NCBI RefSeq assembly: GCF_023078275.1
Contig: NC_062979.1
Location: forward strand, 25,277,848-25,341,847
Direction of reading: 5' to 3'
Source of the DNA: Leguminivora glycinivorella
Taxonomy: Eukaryota > Arthropoda > Insecta > Lepidoptera > Tortricidae
Length of the DNA stretch: 64,000 bases
The position numbers and the translations under genes are program-made. The notes beneath the pieces are model-generated. The model did not search any database. It was not told where the DNA came from and saw only the letters and a list, made by a program, of their open reading frames with translations. Shown here piece after piece: positions 11,068 to 20,112 of the stretch. The first letter of the stretch is position 1; each line of letters starts with the position of its first letter.

Positions 11068-11417
11068 TTGATTGTAAGAGACCGCCGACCGATTATCCGT
11101 ATCCCTCTAACGATACCCATATTATCCGTATCCGTATCCGTATCGCTATCGCTATCGCTAACGCTATCGCTATCGCTATCCCTATCGCTATCCCTATCGC
11201 TATCGCTATCCCTATCCCTTATCAAGATGTTTAATGATATAACACTTTAAGTTCTCGCGCTTTGTACACATATTTAAAATCACATACAGGTCGAACGCAA
11301 TTAATTAACATTATTTTTACCTTTTTTCCCAACGTTTCGGCCAGGTTGCACTGGCCATGGTCGCGGAAGACTGACGTCCCATCAAAATGTCACCGGAGAT
11401 GTAAACAACACAAAACT
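11068..11417. repeat. 350-bp tandem duplication, unit 1, with CTATCG hexamer array
   Basis: The unit starts at ATTGTAAGAGACCGCCGACC and contains a run of TATCCG / TATCGC hexamers (about 11125-11220). It then carries 'cacatacaggtcgaacg' and 'cgtttcggccaggttgcactggcc', and ends GTAAACAACACAAAACT. Unit 2 follows at exactly +350 bp. The Leu/Ser-rich frames across it are products of the hexamer array, not genes. Confidence 0.85.
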
Positions 11418-11767
11418 TTGATTGTAAGAGACCGCCGACCGATTATCCGTATCCCTCTAACGATACCCATATTATCCGTATCCGTATCGCTATCGCTATC
11501 GCTATCGCTAACGCTATCGCTATCGCTATCGCTATCGCTATCCCTATCGCTATCGCTATCCCTATCCCTTATCAAGATGTTTAATGATATAACACTTTAA
11601 GTTCTCGCGCTTTGTACACATATTTAAAGTCACATACAGGTCGAACGGGATTAATTAACATTATTTTTACCTTTTTTCCCAACGTTTCGGCCAGGTTGCA
11701 CTGGCCGTGGTCGCGGAAGACTGACGTCCCAGCAAAATGTCACCGGAGATGTAAACAACACAAAACT
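11418..11767. repeat. 350-bp tandem duplication, unit 2
   Basis: It is near-identical to 11068-11417 in the unique parts. The differences are concentrated in the hexamer array (more TATCGC, fewer TATCCG) plus a few substitutions such as 'aaaatcacat' to 'aaagtcacat'. The equal unit length suggests a recent unequal exchange. Confidence 0.85.
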
Positions 11768-11859
11768 ACCCGATATTAATTTATATAAATGTTCGGGGTA
11801 GACAAATAAATATAATCTACCCGCTTTTAGTTAATGTTTATTTCCCACCATGTTTATTT

Positions 11860-11925
11860 TAAAGGTAAAAATAATGTTAATTAATCGCGTTCGACCTGTA
11901 TGTGACTTTAAATATGTTTAATGAT
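11860..11925 (-). repeat. Inverted copy of part of the 350-bp unit
   Basis: GGTAAAAATAATGTTAATTA, then the 'cgttcgacctgtatgtgactttaaatat' segment, is the reverse complement of 11622-11680 in unit 2. The pair could be the terminal inverted repeats of an element of about 290 bp spanning roughly 11622-11925. Confidence 0.6.
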
Positions 11926-11974
11926 TTCTTATCAAGTGCTAAAATATAAAGTTTCATGGTTTTATCATTTAAAA

Positions 11975-12128
11975 TTAAGAAATCCCATACAAACTTTCAA
12001 CCTCTTTTTCAACCCCTTCATCCCTTTTTTTCGAAATAAAAAGTAGCCTATGTTCTGTCTCAGGGTCTAAAGATTGTCTGTTCCAAATTTCATCAAAATC
12101 GGTTGCGTGGTTTAAGCGGGAAAGCGTA

Positions 12129-12181
<53 letters not shown>

Positions 12182-12213
12182 GTTACTTTCGCATTTATAA
12201 TATTAGTATGGAT
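11975..12213 (+). repeat. Body and tail of CCCGCGGCTTCG-family element with (CAGA)n
   Basis: It reads CCCATACAAACTTTCAACCTC, then 'caaatttcatcaaaatcggttgcgtggttt', a (CAGA)n tract at 12129-12182, and ATTTATAATATTAGTATGGAT. Degenerate repeats of 'ggatagtatggat' follow up to 12253, where the interrupted MITE resumes. Confidence 0.65.
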
Positions 12214-12253
12214 GGATAGTATGGATGGATAGTATGGATATGGATAGTATGGA

Positions 12254-12402
12254 TGATGTTGAGTTCTACATATATCCGCTGAACACGCCTACCATATATA
12301 ATCGATGGACACTCTATTTAATAATGCAAACATTGTAAAACATGGAAAAAAATGGACCAGTTACATTTGCCCCCCAGTCGAGATTTGCCTCGCTGTACCT
12401 TA
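12254..12402. mobile_element. Right half of the split MITE
   Basis: It resumes at ATGATGTTGAGTTCTACAT and ends 'agttacatttgccccccagtcgagatttgcctcgctgtacctta', matching the right 150 bp of the intact element at 42219-42448. Together with 10204-10285 it accounts for a complete 230-bp element. Confidence 0.8.
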
Positions 12403-13123
12403 TGTTTATTTCATCGTTATAATCAAGTTCATGTCACCAAGATCCTAATAATTATTAAATCCATTCGTATATTGGTCTCAAAGCCGCGGGGTCCCTAAAC
12501 GGTGTTCGATCCCAAGAGTCTCAAGAGGCCCTCGCGTTTGACAGGTCTTTGTGCTGCAACTAATACCGCGCCTCCTTACAAACCCTGGGAAACTGACTAA
12601 GTATAATTAAAGCTTCGATTCTTTTAAATTAAAACTTCATAGAAAATCTACAACTTTGAAATGCATTGAAACGACTTCTCTATGAACATTTGAAATTATT
12701 ATTGGCACGAGATTTTTCCATTGAGTTTGTTTTTGTAAAGTTTTCCGACGGGAACGTGCAGGCACCGAAAGGCGATGGCAAAAGCAAACACGTCGGAAGA
12801 AAACAAACTGGGTAACTCAGAATATGATGAGAAAATAAACTATTATTGAAGTGAAACTTCTAATGTGACTTGCAACTGACAGCGTTTAACGTTTTGCCAA
12901 CACGAATTTAGAAATGCCCCTTCCTCTTTTCATTCCCACATTACGAAGTCTCACTACTTTCGCGCGGAGGGACTCCACGCATTATTTTTTATTTTATTAT
13001 TAAAACTTAAAGAGTAAATAAATAGTACTCTAATTTTGAGTAGTGATTAAAAATCAAATATGATAATTTAGACTCTAACTGTGGTAACTTTACCATAGAA
13101 GATAAAGTTGCCACAGTTGGATA
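12403..13123. other. No gene recognised
   Basis: AT-rich sequence with no protein-like frame over 60 codons. No inverted-repeat element or tandem array is visible. Confidence 0.5.
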
Positions 13124-13312
13124 TAGATTCAGATTCAGACTTAATAATTTATTCAATGGTAAACACAATTATAATTTATACATAAGTATTATATAAATTG
13201 TAATATGAGATTTCAAAAAAAAGTAACTCGGGTTTACCACAAAATGGTATCGCCTCAGCATAAATGCTGACCCAGCGGTCAGCGCTGATCTTCCGGCGAG
13301 ACCAGTTTGTGA
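13124..13312 (-). mobile_element. LINE 3' end (second copy of the GAATCT-tailed family)
   Basis: Read on the minus strand it carries CTCGCCGGAAGATCAGCGCTG, 'cagcatttatgctgaggcga' and 'gtggtaaacc', and ends in TCTGAATCTGAATCT. These blocks occur in the same order at 4050-4227 on the plus strand, so it is the 3' UTR tip of the same LINE family, heavily 5'-truncated. Confidence 0.75.
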
Positions 13313-14613
13313 TATAAGTATTTCTTTTATAATAACTAGGTAAAATATTAGGGTCAATTGCGCTAGTTATAGGTATTAAGTAAAGTTGATACGTTTGACA
13401 TCTTCAAACGGTCCAAATTTCATTCTCACCATTTAAAATTACTCAAAATTAAAAATGAATTCCTAGTTAAATGAAAACATTCGCGTCATTTAGCAAGTTC
13501 CAATAAGATTACAGGGCAACCCTTGCTATAAACACGTGGAGGTAGTTTAACGTCCCTTGCGGGTGCACGTGCAAGGGTTGATGCACTTTATTAACTTGTT
13601 GGTGTCACGAGGGAACTCCATACATATCGGGATTTTCACAACTTGGGATTATTTTTATGCAATGGTGATACTAAAACACGCAATTTAATTTAATCGTTTC
13701 AAAAATCCTTTTAACAAAAGTCTTGAAGAAATAAAAAAAGTGTGACAAGTCTCGCCAGATAGTGAAAATACTAAAGCGAAGTAAAATTACGAATCTTAAT
13801 ACAGGGGTTAAATTTAATATAAACGTGAATTAAAATTTTATTATATTAGTTATTACTGGTAAAATAGTTAGGTAGGTATAAGTACCTATCCTATTTAGTA
13901 AGCACGTGTATTGTATAAGATTTACAGCTTACATTGGCATTTGAATTTTCTGTACCTATACCTACTCGTACTTACTTAGAGGTAGGTAAGTAGTGTTTTT
14001 TTAATAAAACTTTATTGTAACACAATATCTTAAATGTTCATGTAGAAACATAAAGTACTCATTCCAGCAAATTATAAAAGTGAAGGCACTTAAACAGTAC
14101 CTAAATAATAAACATATGTAAATACGAAATTTTACCTCTATTCTATTTTAAATGCTCGCTCCAGCAATTTTATCGTTAGTTCGCAAATTGGCAAAAAGTG
14201 AGTTATGCTGTTTCGTCCCGGCCCAATTTATTAGGCTTTGATGTCGGAGTGCGCCTTCCATTAACTGTGAAAGGGTAAAAATTGCATCTCTCTTTGTTGC
14301 ATACATTTATGATATCAAATTAATATTGCTACTATGAATAGGTCATATTCAATTAATGACTTTCTTGTTAATTTTTAAAAAGGTCGGCATAGGGCAACAT
14401 TTAATTAGTGAAATAATAATGTAATTATATGTACTGTGTCAGTAAAACGTGAGAAACAAGCCCACGGGCCGTCTGATAATAATCCGTCTCATACGCCTAT
14501 GGACGCCTGTAAACTTGTAAAGCTCGAGGTATTACATATGCGATATGCGTTGCCGATCATCCTACATTCTTGTTGAGCTCAGGCAGCTTTACTCCCCCTC
14601 ACTTGTTTATTTT
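13313..14613. other. No gene recognised; possible decayed SINE-like copy at 14450-14560
   Basis: There are no convincing reading frames. The segment 14450-14560 shows the order 'gaaacaagcccacgggccgtctgat ... atacgcctatggacgcctgt ... atgcgttgccgatc', which loosely follows the GAGCAGACAGGTCGCCTGATG repeat family and would be an old copy. Confidence 0.35.
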
Positions 14614-15183
14614 ACAGGCTGGCCCAAAAATACGTTGACAAACGTTTGTATAATTACTTTTCTGTCCTTACACGAATGATTGTCTTACAAATTAAAATCT
14701 GAACCCTTAATAATTTTTGACCGAATAAATCGAATCGTCTTCAAAATATCCTCCTTTGGCTTTGAAGTACAAACGCAAATATTGGAACAAAAAATTATCG
14801 ATATGCCGCTGCACCTCTAGTGTGACTTTCGTCTGACTTATTGCACTTATAACTTGTAAAATACCCTAATTTTTGTAATCAATAAACGGTCTAGGGTTTT
14901 ACGATTGATTACAAACTATAATTTATAGTTTTAAGTAAGGTGCATTTACGTAAGTAGGCTGAAACGTATCGAGCTTATGAATCTGGAAAAAATGTCTTTA
15001 CACGATTGGTCTATATTACAAACCTTGCGAAATATCCATGCTAATGCTGTTGAAATATCCACGGTGGATGTAGAAATATGCAGAAATATAGGCCCAAAAA
15101 ATTTTTTCGGTAACTTCGATATTTTGGTTTATTAAAACAATATTTCCCCATTCTTTGTCAACGTAATTTTGGGCCACCCTGTA
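14614..15183 (-). pseudogene. Decayed mariner-type transposon with transposase C-terminus
   Basis: Terminal inverted repeats read ACAGGCTGGCCCAAAAATAC on the left and, reversed from the right, ACAGGGTGGCCCAAAATTAC. Both ends abut TA, the Tc1/mariner target dinucleotide. On the minus strand within it (about 14840-14710) a frame ends LFQYLRLYFKAKGGYFEDDS then IYSVKNY and a stop. The KAKGGYFED motif is typical of the C-terminal end of mariner transposases. At about 570 bp, far under the roughly 1.3 kb of an active mariner, it is a deleted relic. Confidence 0.65.
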
Positions 15184-15261
15184 CGTAGTTGACCAAAAAT
15201 ACACTAAAAGTCTATGACAAGTAGTAATCGTAGTTTACTTAAAGTTCCATTTATATATAAC

Positions 15262-15399
15262 TATACTCTGTCAAACAAATCTGTCAGTAAATAAGAACAA
15301 AGAAAACTATATGCATCGTTTTCTTTAGGATGCTAGAGAAAAGGATACCTTTAGTTTTCTTTGTTCTTATTTACTGACAAACTTGTTTGACTGAGTATA
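15262..15399. mobile_element. 138-bp palindromic MITE
   Basis: The arms of about 48 bp pair almost perfectly: TATACTCTGTCAAACAAATC inward on the left, against a right arm ending CAAACTTGTTTGACTGAGTATA. The shared inner word is AGTAAATAAGAACAAAGAAA. The loop is about 40 bp. TA at each end is compatible with a Tc1/mariner-type MITE. The transcript would fold into a long hairpin. Confidence 0.8.
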
Positions 15400-15774
15400 T
15401 CTACTTCTCCTCGACTGTAATAACTAATGCTAATTAAAGCTAACTTTCAAATGGAAAAACTTTAAATTAATAAAACACAGGTAATTCTGATAAACAGCAG
15501 TCAGCGGCAGAAATTTTTAATTAACTGAGTTAATAAATTCATTTATAGTTATAAATGAATTTAATTTCGCTTTAGTACGAATTCCTTGCATTATTCAATT
15601 TAAACTTGCCCATAATAAAAGCTGTGTGCAATGAAAATGTTTGCCTCCCTCCACTACAAATTCTTTGTCCTCTACTGACATCAGTTGACATCAGTCCCCT
15701 CAATAATATCGACATTCCATGAATACCCATGAACAAATGCAGAAATCAAACAAATCAAATATTCCAATATAAAA

Positions 15775-15780
15775 TTTATT
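15775..15780 (-). terminator. Candidate poly(A) signal for ind
   Basis: AATAAA on the minus strand lies about 320 bp past the ind stop codon at 16101. It is the first canonical hexamer I noticed downstream. No transcript evidence is available. Confidence 0.35.
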
Positions 15781-16100
15781 ACGCCTAACAAAATTCCCAT
15801 TCGGTACAAAAATATATTTCTACATCGTCTCCCATAAATAATTATTTACAATTTCTTAACAATAGGCAAACAAATATTTACAATTTTCCTTAATTACTAA
15901 TTCACAGAATTATCCTCCTTGTTCAACCTAATTAGCAATTTATATGGTAATATTAACGTTCCATTTTGTTACGAACTCTGCTTCTCGGCTCAAATTATGT
16001 CTATAATTATAATAACAGGGTTGTTTACAAAATTACCTCCTTGCTGAATGATCAATAAATCACAATAAAGTCTATGAAACTGTCAGTCTTTATCACTTTT

Positions 16101-16976
16101 TTAGGAATAGCTTAAATTTTGAATTTCGAAACTGTCGTTATCACTGACCACGTCGATCTGTTCCTGGTCGTTGTCGCAGCCGGCCTCCGGGCGGGTGATG
16201 GAGCTGCACGAGGCCTTCGAGCAGCAGCACTTCTTGACGCGGCCGTCGGCGGCCGCCGGGCTCTCCTCCTTCTTCAACTTAACACGCCGGTTCTGGAACC
16301 AGATCTTCACTTGTTTCTCAGACAGTTTCAACCTTGAGGCAATCTCGATTCTCCTCAATCGAGAGAGATACATGTTCATGGAGAACTCGCGTTCTAATTC
16401 CAAAAGTTGCGTGCCGGTGAACGCTGTCCTGATGCGCTTACTGGAGTCCTCTTTCAGCGGCATACGTTTCAAGTCTTTAGAGTATCCAGGGAGGAGTTCC
16501 TCGGGGTGTGCTAGCGGTGGGCTTGGTGTACCGTTTCTGCTGTCTCCTGAGAGTGAAGGAGATCGTTGACCTTGGCTTTTCGAAGGCGACGTGGCTGCAG
16601 ACTTGTACGGATGGTGCAAATACGGTGACACTGACTTCTTCCTTCTGTTGACGTAGTTAATAGGTTCCTGCTCTTCAGTCTTCAAGTAGAACGGCCTCGG
16701 TTCACTGCGCTCGTATAGTTCTGGCTGGGGCATCTGCTGCATCAGAGGGTAGCGGAAGTTCAGGTGCTCTAAGAAAGGTCTGAAGAGTTCAGGCGTCCGC
16801 GGCGGCAGGCCCAGACCCAGCAAGTTGTTCAGGTTGCTCGGGTACGGGTACGGCAGGAACTTCGGTCTGGCGTCCATGTGCTGACTCAGCATCGTGTAAG
16901 GATTGTCACTGGACATGTTAGTCGTCTTTTCTTTAGTGTCACTGATTAACGTATCGACGAGGAATGATCGGGACAT
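16101..16976 (-). CDS. ind: Gsx-class homeodomain transcription factor (intermediate neuroblasts defective orthologue)
   Basis: A single 291-residue frame. The N-terminus MSRSFLVDTLI is the conserved start peptide of Gsx proteins (vertebrate Gsx begins similarly). The homeodomain spans residues 179-238, with the signature ELEREF...MYLSRLRRIEIA and helix 3 KQVKIWFQNRRVK. Gln at homeodomain position 50 and Asn at position 51 give Antp-class TAAT-type DNA binding. A Ser/Pro-rich linker (117-160) precedes it. A Cys-rich patch (CCCSKASC, 250-257) and an acidic tail follow, as in Gsx. In insects ind specifies the intermediate column of the ventral neuroectoderm and acts in the nucleus. The frame is complete from ATG to TAA with no intron inside the coding region. 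Antisense frames here are shadows. GC content is much higher than in the flanks, as expected for a constrained exon. Confidence 0.93.
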   Translation of the reverse strand: MSRSFLVDTLISDTKEKTTNMSSDNPYTMLSQHMDARPKFLPYPYPSNLNNLLGLGLPPRTPELFRPFLEHLNFRYPLMQQMPQPELYERSEPRPFYLKTEEQEPINYVNRRKKSVSPYLHHPYKSAATSPSKSQGQRSPSLSGDSRNGTPSPPLAHPEELLPGYSKDLKRMPLKEDSSKRIRTAFTGTQLLELEREFSMNMYLSRLRRIEIASRLKLSEKQVKIWFQNRRVKLKKEESPAAADGRVKKCCCSKASCSSITRPEAGCDNDQEQIDVVSDNDSFEIQNLSYS

Positions 16977-19351
16977 GTTCGTCGCTCGGCGGTGGATCTA
17001 CAACTGGTGTCGAAGGGCGATCGCTGCACAAGTAACAATTACAAAAACTACCCCCACTTAGTGCACCCTATTGTAAATAAACACAATGGGACTCTCGAAG
17101 CGTTTTGGCAATTATTTGGCCCGGCCCACCCTTTTGTCGGCCGTCATCCCCAGTGTTAGTGAAAAAAAAAACGCATTGTAATGCGAGTATTTTAGTAGCT
17201 ATGAATAATTTTGTATGGGACGGTAACATCCCTAATGTCTATCTCATTAAATCCAATTTGGTTTCTGTTTTAGTTGCGTAACCGGTTTTTTAACGATTTT
17301 GAAAATAGAAGTTAGTTTTGAATAGAAAATGACGGTTATATATTAAGTGGAGTTTTTATTTGATAGAATATTTAAATATGAAACTGTTTTAATGTGAAAC
17401 ACATTAGCGAGTAGTGGCTAAAGGTGTTTGATATGGGACTAATTAGATTAGAAACAATCAGAAATTAAACCACATGAATTTAGTGCGGGTAAAGTTGGGT
17501 TTGGTTTCATTTGCAAAATAGTCAATTACATAGGTTACTTACTCGCATTCAGCAAAGGCAAAATGTCATTCATGAGTCTAATACTTATCGTATCGTACCA
17601 AAAAAGTACAAAAGGAACCCTTATTTTTGTATTATGACTGAGTTCTATCAGTTTCAAAATTATGTTTAATTTTTATTTAGATCATCATCTTGTAACATCA
17701 TGTAAAAAAAATTTTTGTCGTGATAATTTTAAAGTCGTTATTTTTGCTCGTTAAAAATGATAGGTTTTTTGTTACCTATAGAACTGTTTTTAGAGTTGTT
17801 TTTGTCAATACTTAATTGCATTGTAATAGGAACGGTGAAATTTCGTAATCTCCCTAGTCCCTACATACTTAAACTACCTACAAACTGAAAAGCTTTTCAA
17901 AATCTTACTTTAATTAGTGACCTCAGCTATATAGAAAAGCGCGGTGTATAAAAGAGCTTCCACGAATTTTAAAATCGATTCAAACTCAACCAAGTATCAA
18001 AACCCAACAATCAAGATTGTTCCATCCGCGATGCATCAATTAAGTATGAATGCCCCGTAATATGCACCGTATGCCACTCGCGTGACCCACCAGGGTATAA
18101 AGTTCCCCTCCCCTTGCTCGCCCCGCCCCTAAATCTCAACTAGTTGTGACGCTCTCGGCTAAAAGGCTCCACATTCTCGCTTAACCCTTCGTATGCTTCA
18201 ACACGGATCTTCGCTTTGGAATTTGAAGCTATAATTTTAAATTTGAAGGTCACTTTTTCAGTGATCAAAATTTGTCAGGCCACATATGATGGCTTAAGCA
18301 TAAGAACGTTTTAAAATTATTCGTATGGAGATACGTGCAAATTTCGACCTGATTGTAAGTATGTAGTACTCTTTTAGTTAAGAAAGTCGCAGTTGATGAA
18401 ATATTAAAGGGAGTTGCATTAATTGTGGATGGTAATGTTATTATCATGTCAGGAGCAATTTGGGTCCGAGTGCGAGGTAATGGCGATGCGTTTTGAAGGT
18501 TTGATTAGCCGATTTTGGGGTAAAGGGTTATGTTGTAGCGCTGACGGCTGACGGCTACTCTCTTCGTCTATCCCTAGTAGATTATGAAATAAATCAATTT
18601 GCGGGAAAGACTTACCTTGCAGTTTTGGACAGGTATCAAAGTATGCGAAGGTTTATTTTGATTATTTTTCAAAATGGTGATGTTATTATTTTTTCTTTAA
18701 GTTTCCCGAGAATTAAGTAAATAATATTTACCAATTTAATTTAAAAATAAAAACAATACACCGTAAAGTATGAACAGATATAATTTTAAAATTATAATTT
18801 TCTCACTCTCTCAATATAATTTTTAAATTTTATATCGTTCAAACGCACATAGGTATCACCACTGCTTCGGTCAAATACATAAAACTCGTATTTTACCAAA
18901 TGATTATAGTTATATACCTTTGTGTGAACTTACTTACGTGCCTCCTACATTAACAAACTTCAGCACGGTAACACATTACGTACGTAGGTATGACAACCCC
19001 CGTTTACTCTTTCAAGAACGCGAAACTTGTGACAGCTTTCCGAAAATAAATCCTTAGCTATACTTACTAAGTATTAGACACCCACTTAGCTACTTTAATT
19101 TTCTTGAAAGTAAATAGCATCCCCGTATTTCCAGCTTTTACTTTAATATCTATTTGAGACCACAGTCTCTAAATAAACATTTATTTTGTAAACTTCTTCC
19201 GTAGATTAAACCCGCCGGCGCCGGCGACGTGGAATCTTGATAAAACCTTTCGTTGACTTATGAGTCAGCGTTTCTCCACTCCTTTTTCAGCGCCAAGAAA
19301 GTCTTCTACTATGAGTTATTTTATTTTACATGTTATCTGTAGAATGCGGAG
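16977..19351. other. ind 5' flank and gene-free DNA
   Basis: Immediately upstream of ind (16977-17160) the sequence is moderately GC-rich and may hold the 5' UTR and core promoter; I see no convincing minus-strand TATA box. Plus-strand TATA-like words occur at 17946 (TATAAAAG) and 18096 (TATAAAG) with no plus-strand gene after them. A GGTTCCGTA-repeat scrap (ACCAAAAAAGTACAAAAGGA) is at 17597-17620. The rest is AT-rich without a recognisable gene. Confidence 0.4.
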
Positions 19352-19549
19352 ATGAGACCGGAGTGGCGTCGTAGCTTGAGGGAGGGTATGGTAAAGCATG
19401 ACGAGCTTTGGTTGGACCAACTCAAGCAAAAGCGTCTCCGTAGAGCTGCTGGACCACCCCAGGAGTCAAGGCACAATTGTGATCGATGCGGCAGAATATG
19501 CCGATCCGCCATTGGCTTGTACAGCCGTCACAACCGATGTAGGCTATAG
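19352..19549 (+). mobile_element. LINE ORF2 C-terminal fragment with terminal Cys/His motif
   Basis: The frame reads RPEWRRSLREGMVKHDELWL, then QLKQKRLRRAAG, then HNCDRCGRICRSAIGLYSRH NRC before its stop. A WRR...L.EG segment followed by a terminal C-x2-C...IGLYSRH-x3-C zinc-knuckle-like motif ends many LINE ORF2 proteins. It is 5'-truncated; a 'gatgatgac' tail follows near 19630. Confidence 0.65.
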
Positions 19550-19884
19550 ACTGCCTGCTCAGAATACCTACCTCTTACTTAGTCGCTGCAAGTGCTGCAA
19601 CTATCATCTGGAAAGATCCTGTGGTCAATGATGATGACATCTGTAGAATACTTTAGCAGGTAGCGTAAATCGCGGAAAATGTTTGAATATTTTTCAATTT
19701 GTCCATAAAATTACTACCATTTTTCGTGATTCATCAAGTACCCATACAGTGCGAAATGGTTTTTCTTCGTATTGTCATGGAAACTCTCGAACGTGTCATG
19801 CCATTTCAGTCATTCTCAGTACAAGTACTAACGTTGACTAAACTGGCATGACAATAACCTAACCACAAAATTAAAATTTTGAAA

Positions 19885-20112
19885 GAACCCCGATATAGTG
19901 GACCGATTTTCATGAAACATGGCTAAGAACACTCCCGACTAACTCAGCTTTCAAACAAAAAAACTAAATCTAAATCGGTTCATCCGTTCGGGAGCTACGA
20001 AGCCACAGACAGACAGATAGACAGACAGACAGACAGACAGAGAGACATACAAACAGACAGACAGACACGTCAAACTTATAACACCCCGTTGTTTTTGCGT
20101 CGGGGGTTTAAA
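19885..20112 (+). repeat. Dispersed repeat with (CAGA)n and 'CGTCGGGGGTT' end (copy 1)
   Basis: Order of words: CCGATTTTCATGAAACATGG, 'aactcagctttcaaac', 'aaatctaaatcggttcat', a CAGA-rich tract, 'acgtcaaacttataaca', TTGCGTCGGGGGTT. An inverted copy lies at 41466-41660. Frames across the CAGA tract are artefacts. Confidence 0.65.

Noticed and set aside
11068..11600. Leu/Ser-rich and Asp/Ser-rich frames on both strands
   Set aside because: They are produced by the TATCGC/TATCCG hexamer array and repeat between the two tandem units; not proteins.
12129..12182. CRISPR-like short repeat array
   Set aside because: It is a simple CAGA tetranucleotide microsatellite without spacers; the sequence is eukaryotic.
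16119..16569. Plus-strand reading frames of 72 and 132 codons across the ind gene
   Set aside because: They are antisense shadows of the GC-rich homeobox exon, with no domain of their own.
17946..18110. Plus-strand promoter (TATAAAAG at 17946, TATAAAG at 18096)
   Set aside because: No plus-strand coding sequence or exon follows within several kilobases, and such words are common in AT-rich DNA.
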